Notes: generated by a model from the letters alone, not told the origin. 64,000 bases of DNA from Odontocerum albicorne (GCA_949825065.1 OX463842.1:32792727-32856726); one strand, 5' to 3'. Positions 12,551-24,765 are shown, numbered from the stretch's first letter. Translations and numbers: made by a program.

Positions 12551-14878
12551 TTTAAGATACATGAGTATAAGAGAAAATTTATATTTTTTTAATAATTTCC
12601 CCTGAATTACAGCTCAACCAGGTTTATTAAATAATGCTTTATTTCTTCACTGTAAGAATAATTTTTCTACCCTACGACAAAAAACTCAAACGTTTTAGAC
12701 AATTAACATGCTGCAACAAAATCAATAAATTTACAAGAACATCAGATATTATCCGTTTTAGATTGCCTTGTGTGTCTACCAAATCTATAGATGTCTGTTC
12801 ATATCACTACCGCAGCAAAACTACCGTCGTAGAACTATAAAGTGTAGACCGCCGTACTTCATATCTAAGCAACAAAGAAGACAACAGATAAATTCTTGTT
12901 AGAATATCTGAGCTGGCTTAATTTACATGGTACTTAACGAAATTCTTGAGTGATGATCCACTGATAACGAACTTTCTTAGTCTTTCTGAAACATACGTAT
13001 TTTTTAGATTTTATTTATGTTAAATCCATATAACATTATGAACTTAAAAGTCTTGTGTCTATGTTTAAATCAAACATTTTAAAAATGATGGCATTTTTGG
13101 GTTTATAAACCTTATTGTTGAAATCACGAATTCAGAAATACTTAATGCCATTAACAAAGCAAGAAACGATCGGGGTCAATTGAAATTAGACACGAGATTG
13201 TGATATGAGACACATGCTTAAAATAACGTTAATTCATGAATATATTTCAAATTCCATCCAAATTTCAGCAGGATAAATGTAGGGTTGTTAGCGATGTCAT
13301 TTATATTCACAACTCAATAGTTTATTGCAATAAAATTAGTTGTAATCGCACCATGTCTCCAAGTCCAGTAAAATTAATTAATAAAATATGTGAAAGAATT
13401 ATCTATCCATTGAATTCTTTAAATAAACGTTGAAAACTCAACCAGATTAATTAAATCGCTTAAAAGTTAATATTATTGTTTACGTACCGACGTTCATTTC
13501 GGGTGGCACCTAGACTGTTTTAATCCGAATTAGAGTTCTGACGCTATATGATATAGGGGTTTAACGGAACTTCAATGAGCGCTCTTCGAGTATCAGTTAT
13601 TTTATTTCGGTCTTTAAAAGATCCACTAGTGCAACATTGATTTGTATTATTCAACACAGTAATATCAACAAATTGTCAATTTTCTTAAATGAAGAACCCA
13701 TCGGAGAGTGCAGAACGACGTACTCTCTATTTTAATACTTAGTACCAAGGCAGATAACAGATGATCCCCAGTGAGGGGAGGCTTCTCGTGGCTGCCGTCA
13801 GATTTACATCTCAAAGTGGCCGCATAAATCACTCCATTGTGTAAACACACACGGGCTTGCCTCGCCAGGAGCTCTTTTCATTTTCGACGCTTAACTGTTT
13901 ATTATATGCCACATACAACATTTTGAATGAACACGGACGAGGTGCCGTGGCGTTGGGGATAGATTACTCGGATATTCGAATACAAACTTTTCGAGTTAAA
14001 TAATTCAGATTGTATTTTATTTATTTTAATACTTCGATCGGCAATGTACAATTTAACAGGTTTATTGCCAAAGAGCAATGTCTCGCGACCAAATAAACGA
14101 CTTAGTTGATAATAAGTCCTTTATTTTCCTTTTTTGTACTATACTCTAATTCTCTAGTTATTTTGAATGAAATTTATTTAAACATATTGTCTTTTATTGA
14201 TACTTTATGTTACCTAATATATTGTTCTACTATACAATATCAATGAATCTTGTGGATTAAATCAAAGTATGCACGCTGTTTCCCTTCAGTAACCACGTGA
14301 ATAAATAAATAATTGTTAAACACAATTATTTAAATTAATTATTGTCAGATAGTAAACATACAGGGTCAATGACCGATGAAGAATTCAATGATTGTTACAC
14401 ACTATGAACAACGACAATATTTACTATTTACAGCGTCTGCAAATTGGCTAGCCATCTCCAAATATAAATAATTAACCTACCGCCAGTTCATCCGCTAGAG
14501 CAAGGCAGATATATATGGCGAATGTATTTACTCATTGGTATAAATTACTCGGACGCCGAGAAATAAACATATTAGTATTGTCATTCGTTCAACTGTCAAG
14601 ACTTGTATTATTTATTTACCCGCTGTCCACTTATCGATTTATATCCGCATTCCTGAGTCTATATTCATTGACTACAAATCAAGATCATCATGCGTATCAA
14701 GATAAGCAATCCGCTATATCGATGACCCTGAACGAGAAGGAATGCAGAATCGACTAAGACGAAGATAACGATGTCGATATCAAAATCATCAGCACGTCCT
14801 AATAGGACACATGCTACACTGATAACGACCATCGTTACAAGATCTAAACTTCCGATGGTAAGGAGATCAAGGTTTGAA

Positions 14879-14955
14879 GACGATCAGCAAATTTAATCTG
14901 CTGTAGTCTGATTAGGAAAAGTATATAGCGCTGTATTTGTGTTGCTAAATATCGC
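14879..14955 (+). repeat. Old dispersed repeat, similar to 10160-10225
   Basis: Both segments share GACGATCARCARRTTTAAT, then TGCTG, then AGTATATAGCGCT or TCTATATAGCGCT, in the same order and spacing. The family and function are unknown. Confidence 0.4.
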
Positions 14956-15261
14956 TATACGAATTTATTACGCATACAAGCTCGTATATACCTATACTAG
15001 ACAGTCGTTTTCTGTAAATACACTGAACTATCTCGCCTCCGTTTTCTCTGTTCTTGTAGTACCTATACTGTGATAGTTACTCTTCTGTTTGTGAAAGTAG
15101 GTCATTTTGAGCATTTCCTTTCAAAACAAGACGCTCTCGTCGCAATTAAAGAATTATATCGTATCCGCTCATTTTAACGAATTCCTTAAACTGTGCAGGA
15201 AATAAGCCAGGAGCTATGATATGAAGTAATAATTAAAAAAAAAAATAATAAATATTTAACT

Positions 15262-15345
15262 ATCACAAAATAAATTCTGGTTGGTTGAACTAAATTCCTT
15301 CAGAGTAATAAAACCGCCAGATGTATACTTGTAAACATAAAAATA
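15262..15345 (+). repeat. SINE family A body fragment
   Basis: TTCTGGTTGGTTGAACTAAA followed by AAACCGCCAGATGTATACTT matches the body of SINE family A; the tRNA-like head is missing. Confidence 0.55.
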
Positions 15346-15834
15346 AATTTCATTCTTGTGTTTAATCCTTTACTATCATAATTCCACTGAACTTTCCAAT
15401 TTATCCCCAAACCCTCATTCTATAACCGTTTTCCGGTCATCTACCTTAATCTAGAAGTTGTAGAAATATCTCTAGGTATACCATTTTAACATTACTTCTA
15501 TATTATTAAACCCCTTCAATAACACAATTCACATTTATAATATTTCGCTATACGAATATATAACATTGATCGGTTTGATGTTGAAAATTCAATGTTATTT
15601 TGAGTATTTTATTGATTAAAAAAATTCAAGATTCGTGCAAATAAGATTCATTAAGGCTATGACTTTTATTATTTTTTTCATTTCGATTGAACTTAACTGT
15701 TAAAGGATAATATATTGTGAGAATATAACATTTATTTGTGCGAAATAGGTAACATTACTTTTTGTCTCTCAGAGAGCAAATAATCAACACTAAAATTTAA
15801 TTTAACTCTTAACTCTTTAAAATATGTGTTCAAA

Positions 15835-15905
15835 CGGGGGTGGAACCTGTAACCACCTGGTTGGAAGACAGGCGTCTTTGCCAATTGTCTTTATCTAATA
15901 CCAAT
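15835..15905 (-). repeat. SINE head remnant immediately upstream of an exon
   Basis: On the minus strand, GGCAAAGACGCCTGTCTTCC and GGTTACAGGTTCCACCC resemble the tRNA-like head of the local SINEs. It ends about 20 bases before the exon at 15925, so it lies within the branch-point and polypyrimidine region of that intron. Confidence 0.45.
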
Positions 15906-15924
15906 TGTTTAAAATTTGTTCCAG

Positions 15925-16062
15925 TCCCGAGAGTGGTACCCACTACGTGGGGCTCAGCGTTCTGCTGGGCGGGCTAAGCATGCTGGCCAAGGAGACAGGC
16001 ATCACTGTCTTCGTACTCAACCTGGCCTTTGACTTCTACAGATGTTGGCCGTGCGTCAAAAG
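15925..16062 (+). CDS. Tmtc1: TMTC1-like exon c: LAKETGITVF motif
   Basis: A 138 bp exon bounded by a TTTGTTCCAG acceptor and AAAAG|GTAAGC donor. One leading base completes a codon, 45 codons follow, and two bases remain. It encodes PESGTHYVGLSVLLGGLSML, then AKETGITVFVLNLAFDF and YRCWPCVKR. The hydrophobic helix ending in (A/V)KETGITVF is a TMTC-family signature and is closest to TMTC1. The start phase requires two bases from the preceding exon, which 2964-3141 cannot supply, so an exon is missing between them. The end phase joins correctly to 20854 (AG+A gives Arg). High confidence as a real exon because of splice sites, GC content and family match. Confidence 0.92.
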
Positions 16063-16334
16063 GTAAGCATTCATACCACCTCTATCAAAATTCTCCCATA
16101 CTCTGATTATATTGATTGGGTAATGAGTATGCTACAATCTAGTACAAACCGTTCGTATAAAAGTTTTTGTTTATTAATTTTTCCCTAAAACATTCCAAGA
16201 TCTATCAACAGTATTTTTTTGTATTTATCGCTAAAACTTCCAGTGTTAATGAATTAATTAAACTTTTTTTTAATTTTATTTTTTCTAAATAGATTATTTT
16301 TTTCAATATGTTATTTTTAAGAATCTCTCCAAGG

Positions 16335-16605
16335 ACAGTATTAAGCCTTGAGCCTTCTGAGCCCTGGCCTGTTGTATGATTGTATTATGTGTGTAGTAGG
16401 TAGTATGCACGTATGTACTTATTTTGATATTTTTTTGTATGTTTATGTTCATACATGGAGTTATGTTTATGTTCATACTTTTGTAACACTTGAATTTTTA
16501 TATTCATGTGTACTCGAAATTCGAAATGTTCATATAAATATTGTTTAATTTCATATTTTAATGGCTGAAGTGAACTGTGCATTGTAAAAATAAATAAATG
16601 ATAAT
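16335..16605 (+). repeat. Retroelement 3'-UTR-like repeat, copy 1
   Basis: AGCCTTGAGCCTTCTGAGCC, a TTGTATTATGTGTG block, a GTAGGTAGTATGCACGTATG block and a later TTCATGTGTACTCGAAAT block recur in order at 20262-20470. The copy ends with AAAATAAATAAATGA, typical of a retroelement tail. No coding part is kept. Confidence 0.55.
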
Positions 16606-19600
16606 GTTATTTGTGTTCATTTAAATGAGATAAATTGTTCATAAAACTCAATTTTATCAACAACAAATTCAAAGGGTTTTCTTCGGCCCACAAAAGATCG
16701 TCATCCGATGGTGTGGTGTGCCAGACTACAAAAAAGTGTCCATTGAAGGCAAGCTTGATTTATTAAGATGGACAAATAATTGTTCTGTCAAATGAGCTGT
16801 TTTTTTTATTTATATTTCATTTACTCATGTGGTACTTTTAAAAATATCCACATTGGAGATGTCTATTTGGGATGTTAACAATGGCATCACATCCACAAAT
16901 CAAGCCTTTCGGTTGAGAACATCTGGAGTAGTTGCGAAACTGACGACAAAAATATTATATTTCAATTAAACTTTGAACGGAAATACGAAACATTTATGAA
17001 AAAAGAGAAATGTTTTAATAGGTAGAGAGACTTTGATAAAATTTATATGACATTTTTCCATAAAATTAATTTTTTTATTTCACATCTTAATCACACAGTT
17101 AGCAAATTTCTCACTCAACTCTTCACACAAATGCACTCGCATATTTAGTCATCATATCCGTATATACAATTGTTATAAGGGTACGTTATAACTATTTCAT
17201 TAGTTAAACTAATACATTGCCGCGAAATATTTTATAATATACTTAACAGTTGCGTCATTCATTCACTCATATAAATATGAGGAAAACTCCAGCGTTTTGT
17301 CGTGGATCTAACAATAACGGAAAAGCTTGAGATGTTCGATTCCTTACAATAAACTCAGAATTTGAGCTACCTGATTGAGATATATTAGATTGAACAAACA
17401 GATATTATTATCTCAACCAGTAACATGATGCAAATAGACCGTAATTGCAGTATTTTATTGTTTACTATACATACAAACCTAGCAGATTTGATGCCAGGAG
17501 CTATGTTTACCAGTCAAACCAAATTGAAAAATTTGAAAAAGTTTTTGTAAGAAAAACTGTTATTTCGGAAGTAAAATCAATCCATTGGGTGCCTCAGTAT
17601 CACTTAACTGCGCCGAAGAATAAGAAATCATACTAATCATCAAATTAAAATATTTAAAATTTCAATACCAGTCAAATATACTCGTAATTTATTAAATTTC
17701 AAAAGAGCCAGAGATTTGTTTCCCTAACAGAGGGCTAGAACGAGAAATATTAATGTTTTGCTCAAAATTGTCTCAACCGTCAAAATGATATTTAATTTAT
17801 TAAACAAAAAAGATTTTCTATTAAAAGTTTGTCGTTAACCCAAAATATACCGTCCCTCTTTTATCTCTCATCCTTCATGGCTGAATAAACGTATTTTAAA
17901 ATCAAATAATAGACAAGAATAACTCAGGATCATAAAATATAATTTTCTAAGCGTCCTGAATTTCACTACTTGAAAGCTTGTTATTTTATGTTAATTTATT
18001 TTAAAGATTAATAATTTTCTTATTACATTTCATAAGATTATTATTTTACATAAATTCACTTTGAAACTTTATTATTAGCATTAATCAACTACGCACAATC
18101 TCAAATAGAACTCGTATACGAATCTGGCAAAAGTACAATTTTTTTATGAATTTATTTATTGAACAAATATTCGATGAATTGTCCTTTACAAAGCATAGCA
18201 ACATTTTCTAAAAAAATGCAAAAATATCAACTTGAAAAAATCTAACACATAGAAACAATTAATGACAAGCAACAAAAATTCTATATTAATTGAATTACAA
18301 AAAAAAATTAAATTGAATAATCGTGTTGCTTGTCAATGCCTTCTGAGTTCAATAACATCTACATAAAAGATATCCACTAAACCAAACAATGAGTTACCCA
18401 ATTGTTACATTCTTACGATTGATGTAGTATAAGTTGCAACTGTCGTTACCAAAGTTACGACTCTGATATTGATAATATTTTCTAGTACGTCAGCAAAAGT
18501 ATTCAATGGCTAACTAACTTTTTTGCGTACTTTATAACAAATAAACAGCTTTCAAGTCATCACAATATCAAATCAAAGACTTATTTAAAAAAAACAAGAA
18601 ATTACACACTAGAGTTTTATTTTTAACACCTGCTATCTTATAACACCTGCTATCAAATGAAACGGTTTGTCTTCTTTTTTTCCACAATCACAAAATCCAT
18701 ATTAAATATAAGTAGTAGAAACAGTGTTACTCGTACTTCGCAACACTTTACATTTCAAGATTCGTGCGGTTATTATGGACTTCTTTATTGTTCATTTAGT
18801 TTGGTCGTCCTAAAATTGCTAACATTAACTGGTATAAATATCGAATTGTTTAAAATATTCAAGCATTCGAATTACTCGTATTTATGAAATGTGAATAATT
18901 TAAATGGATGGTATTTAAAGTTTTCGGGGTATCGGTAATAAACGCTCGGTATTATGATTCACTTTAATTCAGTGGTTTTGTTTATTGTTGGAATTGTAAC
19001 ATAAACGCCCTTAAACAATCACCAAGTGGAATAGTTGTAAGTCAGAATTACTCTAAGATAATTGAATTTGTTCACTAAGAAAGCAAATAGTTTACGAAAT
19101 AGGTCGTATCAGAAGACACGAACTTGAGGATAATGATTATAATGAAATATTTTGTCAACATTTATTAAATTACTAATGAAATATAAACATTATATTTTAA
19201 AATATCTCTAATTTAGTATATATGACATACTCGTAAGTCACCATTGTAAATCCAACATCATATTTTACGTGTTTTGAGATATTATTTGAGCAAATGTAAT
19301 ACTATTTTATAACGTTTTACATTGAAGGGTATTTAATAAAGTATTTATGCAATAAATCGACTAGATATAACATATGTGCATACATATAATATTTTAAATC
19401 AAGGAGTTTTTGACATAGAAATGTCAAATTTTTTTTTTTCACCCAACACTTATATGATAGTTAAAACCTCGTCTTATAAGAGGTGAATCCAATTGTTCTC
19501 TATTTGTATGAACAGTTAATCTTGCATCTATCTTTAGTTTTTCCGAGTTATTTAAAATATCATTGTCGTCGACAAAAATGTGATATGTGGTAAAATATGA

Positions 19601-19721
19601 CCAAAAACCAAACTTATACGAGTATACTAAATAAAAAAAATTATGCTTTCTCCCATTTTTTTTTTTTTTGAAAATGTATTTTTAAGAGTGGCTGTAATTT
19701 ATTTAAAGTGAAATCTGTAAA

Positions 19722-19800
19722 ACCGACCTCCGAAACCTAATTGGTAAATATTTTATCTTACATTCGGAGTTCTAAAGTTCAATTCTTAATCGTACCCATA
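19722..19800 (+). repeat. tRNA-derived SINE head
   Basis: ACCTCCGAAACCTAATTGGT gives the A-box region and AAGTTCAATTCTTAATCG a degenerate B-box region. The downstream body is too diverged to assign to family A. Confidence 0.5.
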
Positions 19801-20261
19801 AATAAATAATTATTAAATTAAGTGACCCAGTCTCGTTTAAGAGTTCGACTAGTATGTTAACTATGCTCGCGTGCGGTTGTTGATTCTTTATGTTTGGTAA
19901 TATTTCCAACACATATGATAATGCACTGTAAGTTAACTGTACTTACTCCAGTGGCCTAATTATTTAGGGTCAAAACAATGTTACTTGCCAGCAACACTTT
20001 TTACCATATCCAGTCCCCAGTCTCAGACATACCGAGTATTTGAAGGCAGTTTTAATGCCTGTAAAAGTTCTCTTATGGAACGTTTTTGTTTATTTGAACT
20101 ATAAATCCGGTGCCACGGCGTGGCTTTCATATTTTTTTAAATATTTCTTCACGTTGATTTATTTTTTCTTAAACTATCCACGATCTCTAAAAAAATTAAA
20201 TTTTGATGTGTTTTAAGTATATGAATTATACGAATATATTTCTTGAAACTGTTTTGTGTAA

Positions 20262-20470
20262 GTAAAAGCCTTGGGCCTCCTGAGCCTGTTCCTGTCTCAC
20301 ATTTGTATTATATGTATGGTAGGAAGTATTCATGTAACATACGTACTCCTTTCTGATTTTTTTTTGTACGAATCATAATAATGCTTACACTTGTGAAACG
20401 CTGATTTTGTTTTCATGTGCACTCAAAATTATTTTTCGAATTTTATTATTTTATCTTCTTTTAAAGGTAC
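20262..20470 (+). repeat. Retroelement 3'-UTR-like repeat, copy 2
   Basis: Order-preserving match to 16335-16530: AGCCTTGGGCCTCCTGAGCC, TTGTATTATATGTATGG, GTAGGAAGTATTCATG and TTCATGTGCACTCAAAAT. More diverged than a recent duplication would be. Confidence 0.5.
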
Positions 20471-20853
20471 ATAAAACACCATACATTTTACATAGTAAAT
20501 ATTCGCATAACCATGTCGAAAATGTTAAGAGGTGCCATATAAATAAATTAACTAATACAAAAATATTTAGAATCAATGTTAGTGTAAATCAGTCATTTGA
20601 GAAGAAACACTTTAATTCCTATTAAACCAGCTGACATTTCATAATGTTACGAATTAATTTGGAGAGAAATGCAGTGCAGAGATAAGAATGAAGACGCTAC
20701 GACGTGTCACTGGGACTTTCATGAGGGCGATGCCTCACTGGGGCTTTATTCCAGGAGTAAATAAACAACTGTTGGTATTACGAGTAGAAGTGATTAATTT
20801 GAAAATTTTAATACATAAACAATGTTTAAACTGAATAGTTTTATTAATTTCAG

Positions 20854-21030
20854 AACTGTTGTTGAGGTGAGATGGAACGACGGTGCAGCACAGTTTTCGA
20901 GAAGAGCAGCTAAAGTTATCCTATCTCTGGCTCTCCTGCTCGCAGTCAGGCTGGCCTTGCTCCAGGGATCTCTTCCCAAGTTCTCTCAGCAGGATAACCC
21001 CACAGCCTTCCATCCCAGCATTTATGTCAG
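20854..21030 (+). CDS. Tmtc1: TMTC1-like exon d: start of the DUF1736 region
   Basis: A 177 bp exon between ATTAATTTCAG and GTCAG|GTAAGC. One base completes the Arg codon begun at 16061-16062; 58 codons and two bases follow. It encodes a basic linker (TVVEVRWNDGAAQFSRRAAK), a hydrophobic helix (VILSLALLLAVRLALLQGSL), and PKFSQQDNPTAFHPSIYVR. The PxFxxxDNPxA run opens the DUF1736 segment shared by TMTC proteins. Both splice phases fit the neighbouring exons. Human TMTC1 carries a long insertion in the preceding linker as I recall it; here the linker is short. Confidence 0.93.
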
Positions 21031-21656
21031 GTAAGCTTTATAGCTACATTTAGAACAATTTGCTTTTCAAATTTCAAATATAAAGGAGTCTCATTTCCAA
21101 TGGACTTGAGCGGCAAGTGTTTAACACTTGTATCCTACTGTACGTACGGTCTCGAAACGTTTAGACATAAATTCTAAATTATACAACGAGTAACGGAGAT
21201 GATTATATTCGGTACAAAAGCGAGCGTTAAAGATAAGTCTTATGGTCCCTAGACACGATCCAAAATCTGTGTAATTGTCATAATGATAGGTATATTTTTT
21301 GTAGAACACACGCTTTATTTATTTCTCCAAATTTATTTATTTCTTCATTCCCTAAGTGCTGTCACTTAAAAAAAATACAACGCACATTCTTCACGTTAAG
21401 TTTAGAACGGAATTCTCAATTTTAAACTTATAAAAATGTATAATACTTAATCTAATTAACTCATTATTAACAGCAGTGTATTTTAAATAACCTGTTTGAA
21501 TCGGTTTCATTACAACAGCACTGTACTACATAATACTTTTTTTTGTACAGGATCTTTCAATAAGAACGCTCAATTTTTAAATGTAAATAAAACAAGTTGT
21601 GTGTAAGATATCCACTCAATTTTTTTTTATTTGAAAGAATATTTTATGGCATTAGC

Positions 21657-22700
21657 ACTTCCCTTACTGTGCTAAAAATCCCACCAGCCACGTTGTTGGA
21701 CTTTAAGTGTACAGTAAAATGTGTATGTTTTAAATTAAAATTATGCAAAATCTGCTAGGTTATTTTTTTTGTAATTAGTTATAAAAAATCATTTTATTAT
21801 CCATTAAAACGTCGAATAATATAAAATAAGTGCAAGAAATTATAAAATAAGAGCTGAAACAGAGAGACGACATTTCTATATGAATTTCGTTTATACTGTG
21901 ACAATTATGGTGCGCACAGATATCATTATCCTCACTCTATCTGTGTATGCATAATAGGAGTTTCCAACCGTTTAATTTTATTTTTCATAAAATAATACAA
22001 TAAAATGTAGCATGTATTTTTTTAGCAATAAAAATAAAATTCGAATTAAGGCAATGAATAACATATTAACAAACTATAAAATGAATATATAAATTCACAA
22101 ATAATAATATACAAACAAACACAAAATTCAAATCAATTAAATATGCAATTTGGAAAATATAAACACTACAAAAAATTAGAAAATAGGACAAACATATAAT
22201 CAAAGTTTAATCCTGTGGAGAAACTTATCGCAATTGGGGCACGAAATAGCTTTTGTTTCTATTCTATGTACTAAACACACAGGTGTTTGACAAACATTGC
22301 AGAATAACCTGGTTCTTTTTCTCGATCAAATTCTTTTTCTCGACAAAATCTTCTGATTCTGATATATTGCCTGTCGCCTCAAATCCCAAATCGCTATCGA
22401 TATTTCCCGCCATCTCAATTATTATTTTTTTTTAAATGAAATGATAATGAAAAATGTAACAAATATACAATACATTTATCATAAAAAGAGTAACGGTACA
22501 ATAGAACATACCAGATATAAAATAACAATAGAAAAAACATAACAGATAAAAAATAGGAAAAATAACAAAAATCAGGATTATAAAACTGGTGACGAATCCC
22601 TGGAACAGATGTAAAATATGAACTGTCAAAAATGAATAAGTCATGCGCACCTTTTTGGCACACTTCGAAAAATTGTCGATCTAATATAAAATATTCATTT
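21657..22700 (-). mobile_element. Probable piggyBac-like remnant nested in the element above
   Basis: At 22412 on the minus strand a frame starts MAGNIDSDLGFEATGNISES and, after a frame change, reads RLFCNVCQTPVCLVH..CPNCDKF (about 22205-22310). A Cys-rich C-x2-C..PVC..H pattern like this is seen at piggyBac transposase C-termini, and an acidic Met-led stretch fits an N-terminus, so this may be an internally deleted copy. The left boundary is near TTAGCACTTCCCTTACTGTG (about 21654), similar to the TTAA-flanked end at 35174. The right boundary is uncertain. Confidence 0.35.
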
Positions 22701-22834
22701 CTGTAGATATTTATAAATGTTTTTATTTCGTAATGACATCATAAAGGTTTTGCTGAGGAATACATAAAGTATAAAGACCCTGCAATCAGTATATTTAGAT
22801 AAATTAAATAAAATATGAGGCCTGGTCACTCGCT

Positions 22835-23949
22835 ATCCATCACAAATAGGCAAGTGTTACGTATGAAATATAACGTCGTTCAAATGTTCGCCGCGGCTTT
22901 GCTTGGTGGCACATATTCGGGAGGTCCAATTTTAGATAACTTTGTTGCATAAATCTGGCTGAATTTGCTGGATGGCGTTCGTTATGTTGACTTTGAGGGC
23001 ATCAATTGTTTGCGGTTTATACGCATAGACCTGCGATTCAAGATAACCCCAAAGGAAGAAGTCTTAAAGCGTTAAATCGCGCGATCTCGGTGGCCAGTTC
23101 ACGTCGCCACCGCGCGAGATAACCATGCCCTTGAGGGCATGGTTATCTCGCGCAGAATGTCCATCGTAGCATGCACTGTGTGGCACGTAGCGCCGCCCTG
23201 TTGGAACCATATGTCGTCAGTATCCATATCATCCAGTTTAGGCCACAAGAAGTTGCTTATCATCGATCTGTAGCGCTCGCCGTTGATGGTTATGGCAATG
23301 CCAGTTTCGTTTTAGAAGAAGTACGGACCGATGATTCCGACAGACTAAAATCCGCACCAAACAGTGACTTTCTCGGGATGCATTTGGAGCTGGTGTATCT
23401 CGTGTGGATTAGTATCGTCCCAAATTCAACAATTTTGCTTGTTCACACATTCATTCATCCAAAAATGGGCCTCGTCGCTAAAGATGATTTTTTGGCAAAA
23501 TTTGGGTTAACTTCCAACTGCTCCATAGCCCAATCAGTGAACACACGGCGTTATCTATGGTCGTTTACCTTAAGTTCCTGCGTCAGTTGGATTTTATATG
23601 GGTGTAGACTCAAGTCCCAACGCAAAATTTGCCAAGGTGAAGTCGCAGAAAGGCCAAGTTCTTGTAAACGACGAGAAATTGACTGCCTCGGGTTTTTCCG
23701 TACACTCTCACGCACAGCAACGATGTTTTCAGCAGCTCTTGCATTTTGGTGACGTACGGATGTTGGTTGATTATTTATTGAACCGGTTGACTCAAATTTG
23801 ACCACCAAACGTTGAATAGTTGACTCGGCAGGACGGTTGTGGCGAGGATAAAAATCACGTAATGCGCGGAACGTTTCTCGAACGGAGCACTGATGTTTAA
23901 AATAAAATTTGATAATTTGCACACGTTGTTCAACGCTATAACCTTCCAT
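22835..23949 (-). pseudogene. Broken DDE transposase with DUF4817-type N-terminus
   Basis: The minus strand starts MEGYSVEQRVQIIKFYFKHQ, then RPAESTIQRLVVKFESTGSI, and LGLSATSPWQILRWDLSLHP, then LTQELK: the N-terminal helix-turn-helix block (132 codons, 23551-23949) of a transposase group common in insects. The rest is traceable in shifting frames: IFSDEAHFW-like, then MDTDDIWFQQGGATCH-like, WPPRSRDLT, FFLWGYLESQVYAYKPQTID and an HLNDVIFHT-like end near 22850. Frameshifts and stops after residue 132 make it inactive. A perfect 20 bp palindrome disrupts it at 23112-23153. The open frame on the opposite strand (23171-23752) is a shadow of this gene. Confidence 0.8.
23112..23153. repeat. Perfect 20 bp palindrome with 2-base loop inside the transposase
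   Basis: Left arm GCGCGAGATAACCATGCCCT (23112-23131) and right arm AGGGCATGGTTATCTCGCGC (23134-23153) are exact reverse complements, separated by TG. On the coding strand the right-hand copy keeps the frame leading into SRGGDVNWPPRS, whereas the other copy replaces the expected residues and shifts frame. Confidence 0.95.
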
Positions 23950-24371
23950 GACGATTTGCCATATACTACTAAATAATTCACAATAAATTTTACAGATATT
24001 GATTTAACAACATGACCGCTATAACCTAACAAATTTTGAGCGTCCTTATTGAAAGACCCTGTATATAGTACAACCTAACGAGCGTATTGTCATGCGGAAA
24101 AAAATTTCAACCAAAGAGATGTTAAATAACTTGGTATATCAAATTATGTTCATTTGAAACCTTTCGCAAAGTAAATCGAGTAATAGCTATTGTAATGGAC
24201 GTTATAAATAAATAAAAAAAACATCGTCTTACCAATTAGGTCACAAATGTCGTCAAACCAACAATATTATCAGACCAAAAAGAGTTCTAATGGATTCTTA
24301 TTTTCATGCCATATGAGAACTGCTAGCTATATAAAAACAGTATATTATGGTATAAAATTAAAACACGGTTA

Positions 24372-24602
24372 CAGTACCTCGCGGTAAGTAATACACATCG
24401 GGCTTAAGAAAGAGACTGTCGGCCATAATCGGCTAACTTCGGTTTTGTAGAGCGTCATCTCTATCGCACGATTGACTGACAAATCGCGACGGAACACGTG
24501 TATGAATGAGAGAGACGACGCTCTACAAAGCCGAAGTTAGCCAATTATGACCGACAGACCCTTTCTTAAGCTCGATGTGTGTTATTTCCGGGTACTGTAT
24601 GG
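24372..24602. mobile_element. Tc1/mariner-type MITE, 231 bp
   Basis: The element is flanked by TA (24370-24371 and 24603-24604) and starts CAGTACC; GGTACTG lies five bases inside its right edge. Subterminal arms of about 84 bp (24375-24461 and 24514-24597) are inverted repeats of each other, containing for example ACTTCGGTTTTGTAGAGCGT against its near-complement. It has no coding capacity. The TA duplication and CAGT-like ends point to a Tc1-like source. Confidence 0.75.
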
Positions 24603-24727
24603 TACTTTGTTTTATTTCACTTTATTTTTGATAAATCACAATGCATTTCAACACTTGGTGTGTCATCATCAACTGAGTTGTCAAGAACTGTTTTAAAGAT
24701 TACTATATAGAGTTCTTAACAACTCAC

Positions 24728-24765
24728 CTGATGATGAAACAGTGAGTGCTGAAATGCATTGTGAT
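24728..24765 (+). ncRNA. Possible hammerhead-like core in the second PLE subfamily
   Basis: CTGATGA (24728-24734) and GAAA (24751-24754) are spaced as in the first subfamily and share the CCTGATGATGAA start. The intervening stem II (CAG/CTG around TGAGTG) overlaps the GAAA by one base, so a functional fold is doubtful. Confidence 0.3.

Larger units (their letters stand above)
16063..20853 (+). other. TMTC1 intron
   Basis: AT-rich intron. It holds a retroelement 3'-UTR-like repeat (16335-16605) with a second copy at 20262-20470, and a SINE head (19722-19800). From 16620 to 19700 I see nothing beyond AT-rich, low-complexity sequence and chance open frames. Confidence 0.85.
21546..24061 (-). 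mobile_element. Tc1/mariner-superfamily element with DUF4817-type transposase, interrupted
   Basis: Terminal inverted repeats are CAGGATCTTTCAATAAGAAC at the left (from 21548) and, read inwards on the minus strand, CAGGGTCTTTCAATAAGGAC at the right (ending 24061). The transposase pseudogene lies at 22835-23949 on the minus strand. The 2.5 kb span is about twice what its coding region needs; the extra 1.1 kb lies between 21600 and 22780 and includes a piggyBac-like remnant, suggesting a nested insertion. A second end-like word, GCAGGGTCTTTATACTTTAT, lies at about 22775-22795 on the minus strand, so an alternative reading is a 1.29 kb element ending there. Confidence 0.7.

Noticed and set aside
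13665..13850. 61-codon minus-strand frame with a mixed composition
   Set aside because: It contains a curious GSHEKPPLTGDHLLSALVL stretch, but no domain, splice signal or second copy supports it; too short to call.
14480..14530. Candidate for the missing TMTC1 exon (AAGGCAGAT word)
   Set aside because: No splice acceptor in front and no hydrophobic helix after it; the resemblance to GRAD is chance.
16348..16582. Opposed open frames at 16.3-16.6 kb
   Set aside because: They fall in a repeated 3'-UTR-like element whose second copy at 20262 does not preserve the frame.
23171..23752. 193-codon plus-strand open frame
   Set aside because: It is the antisense shadow of the minus-strand transposase pseudogene, which has recognisable conserved blocks.
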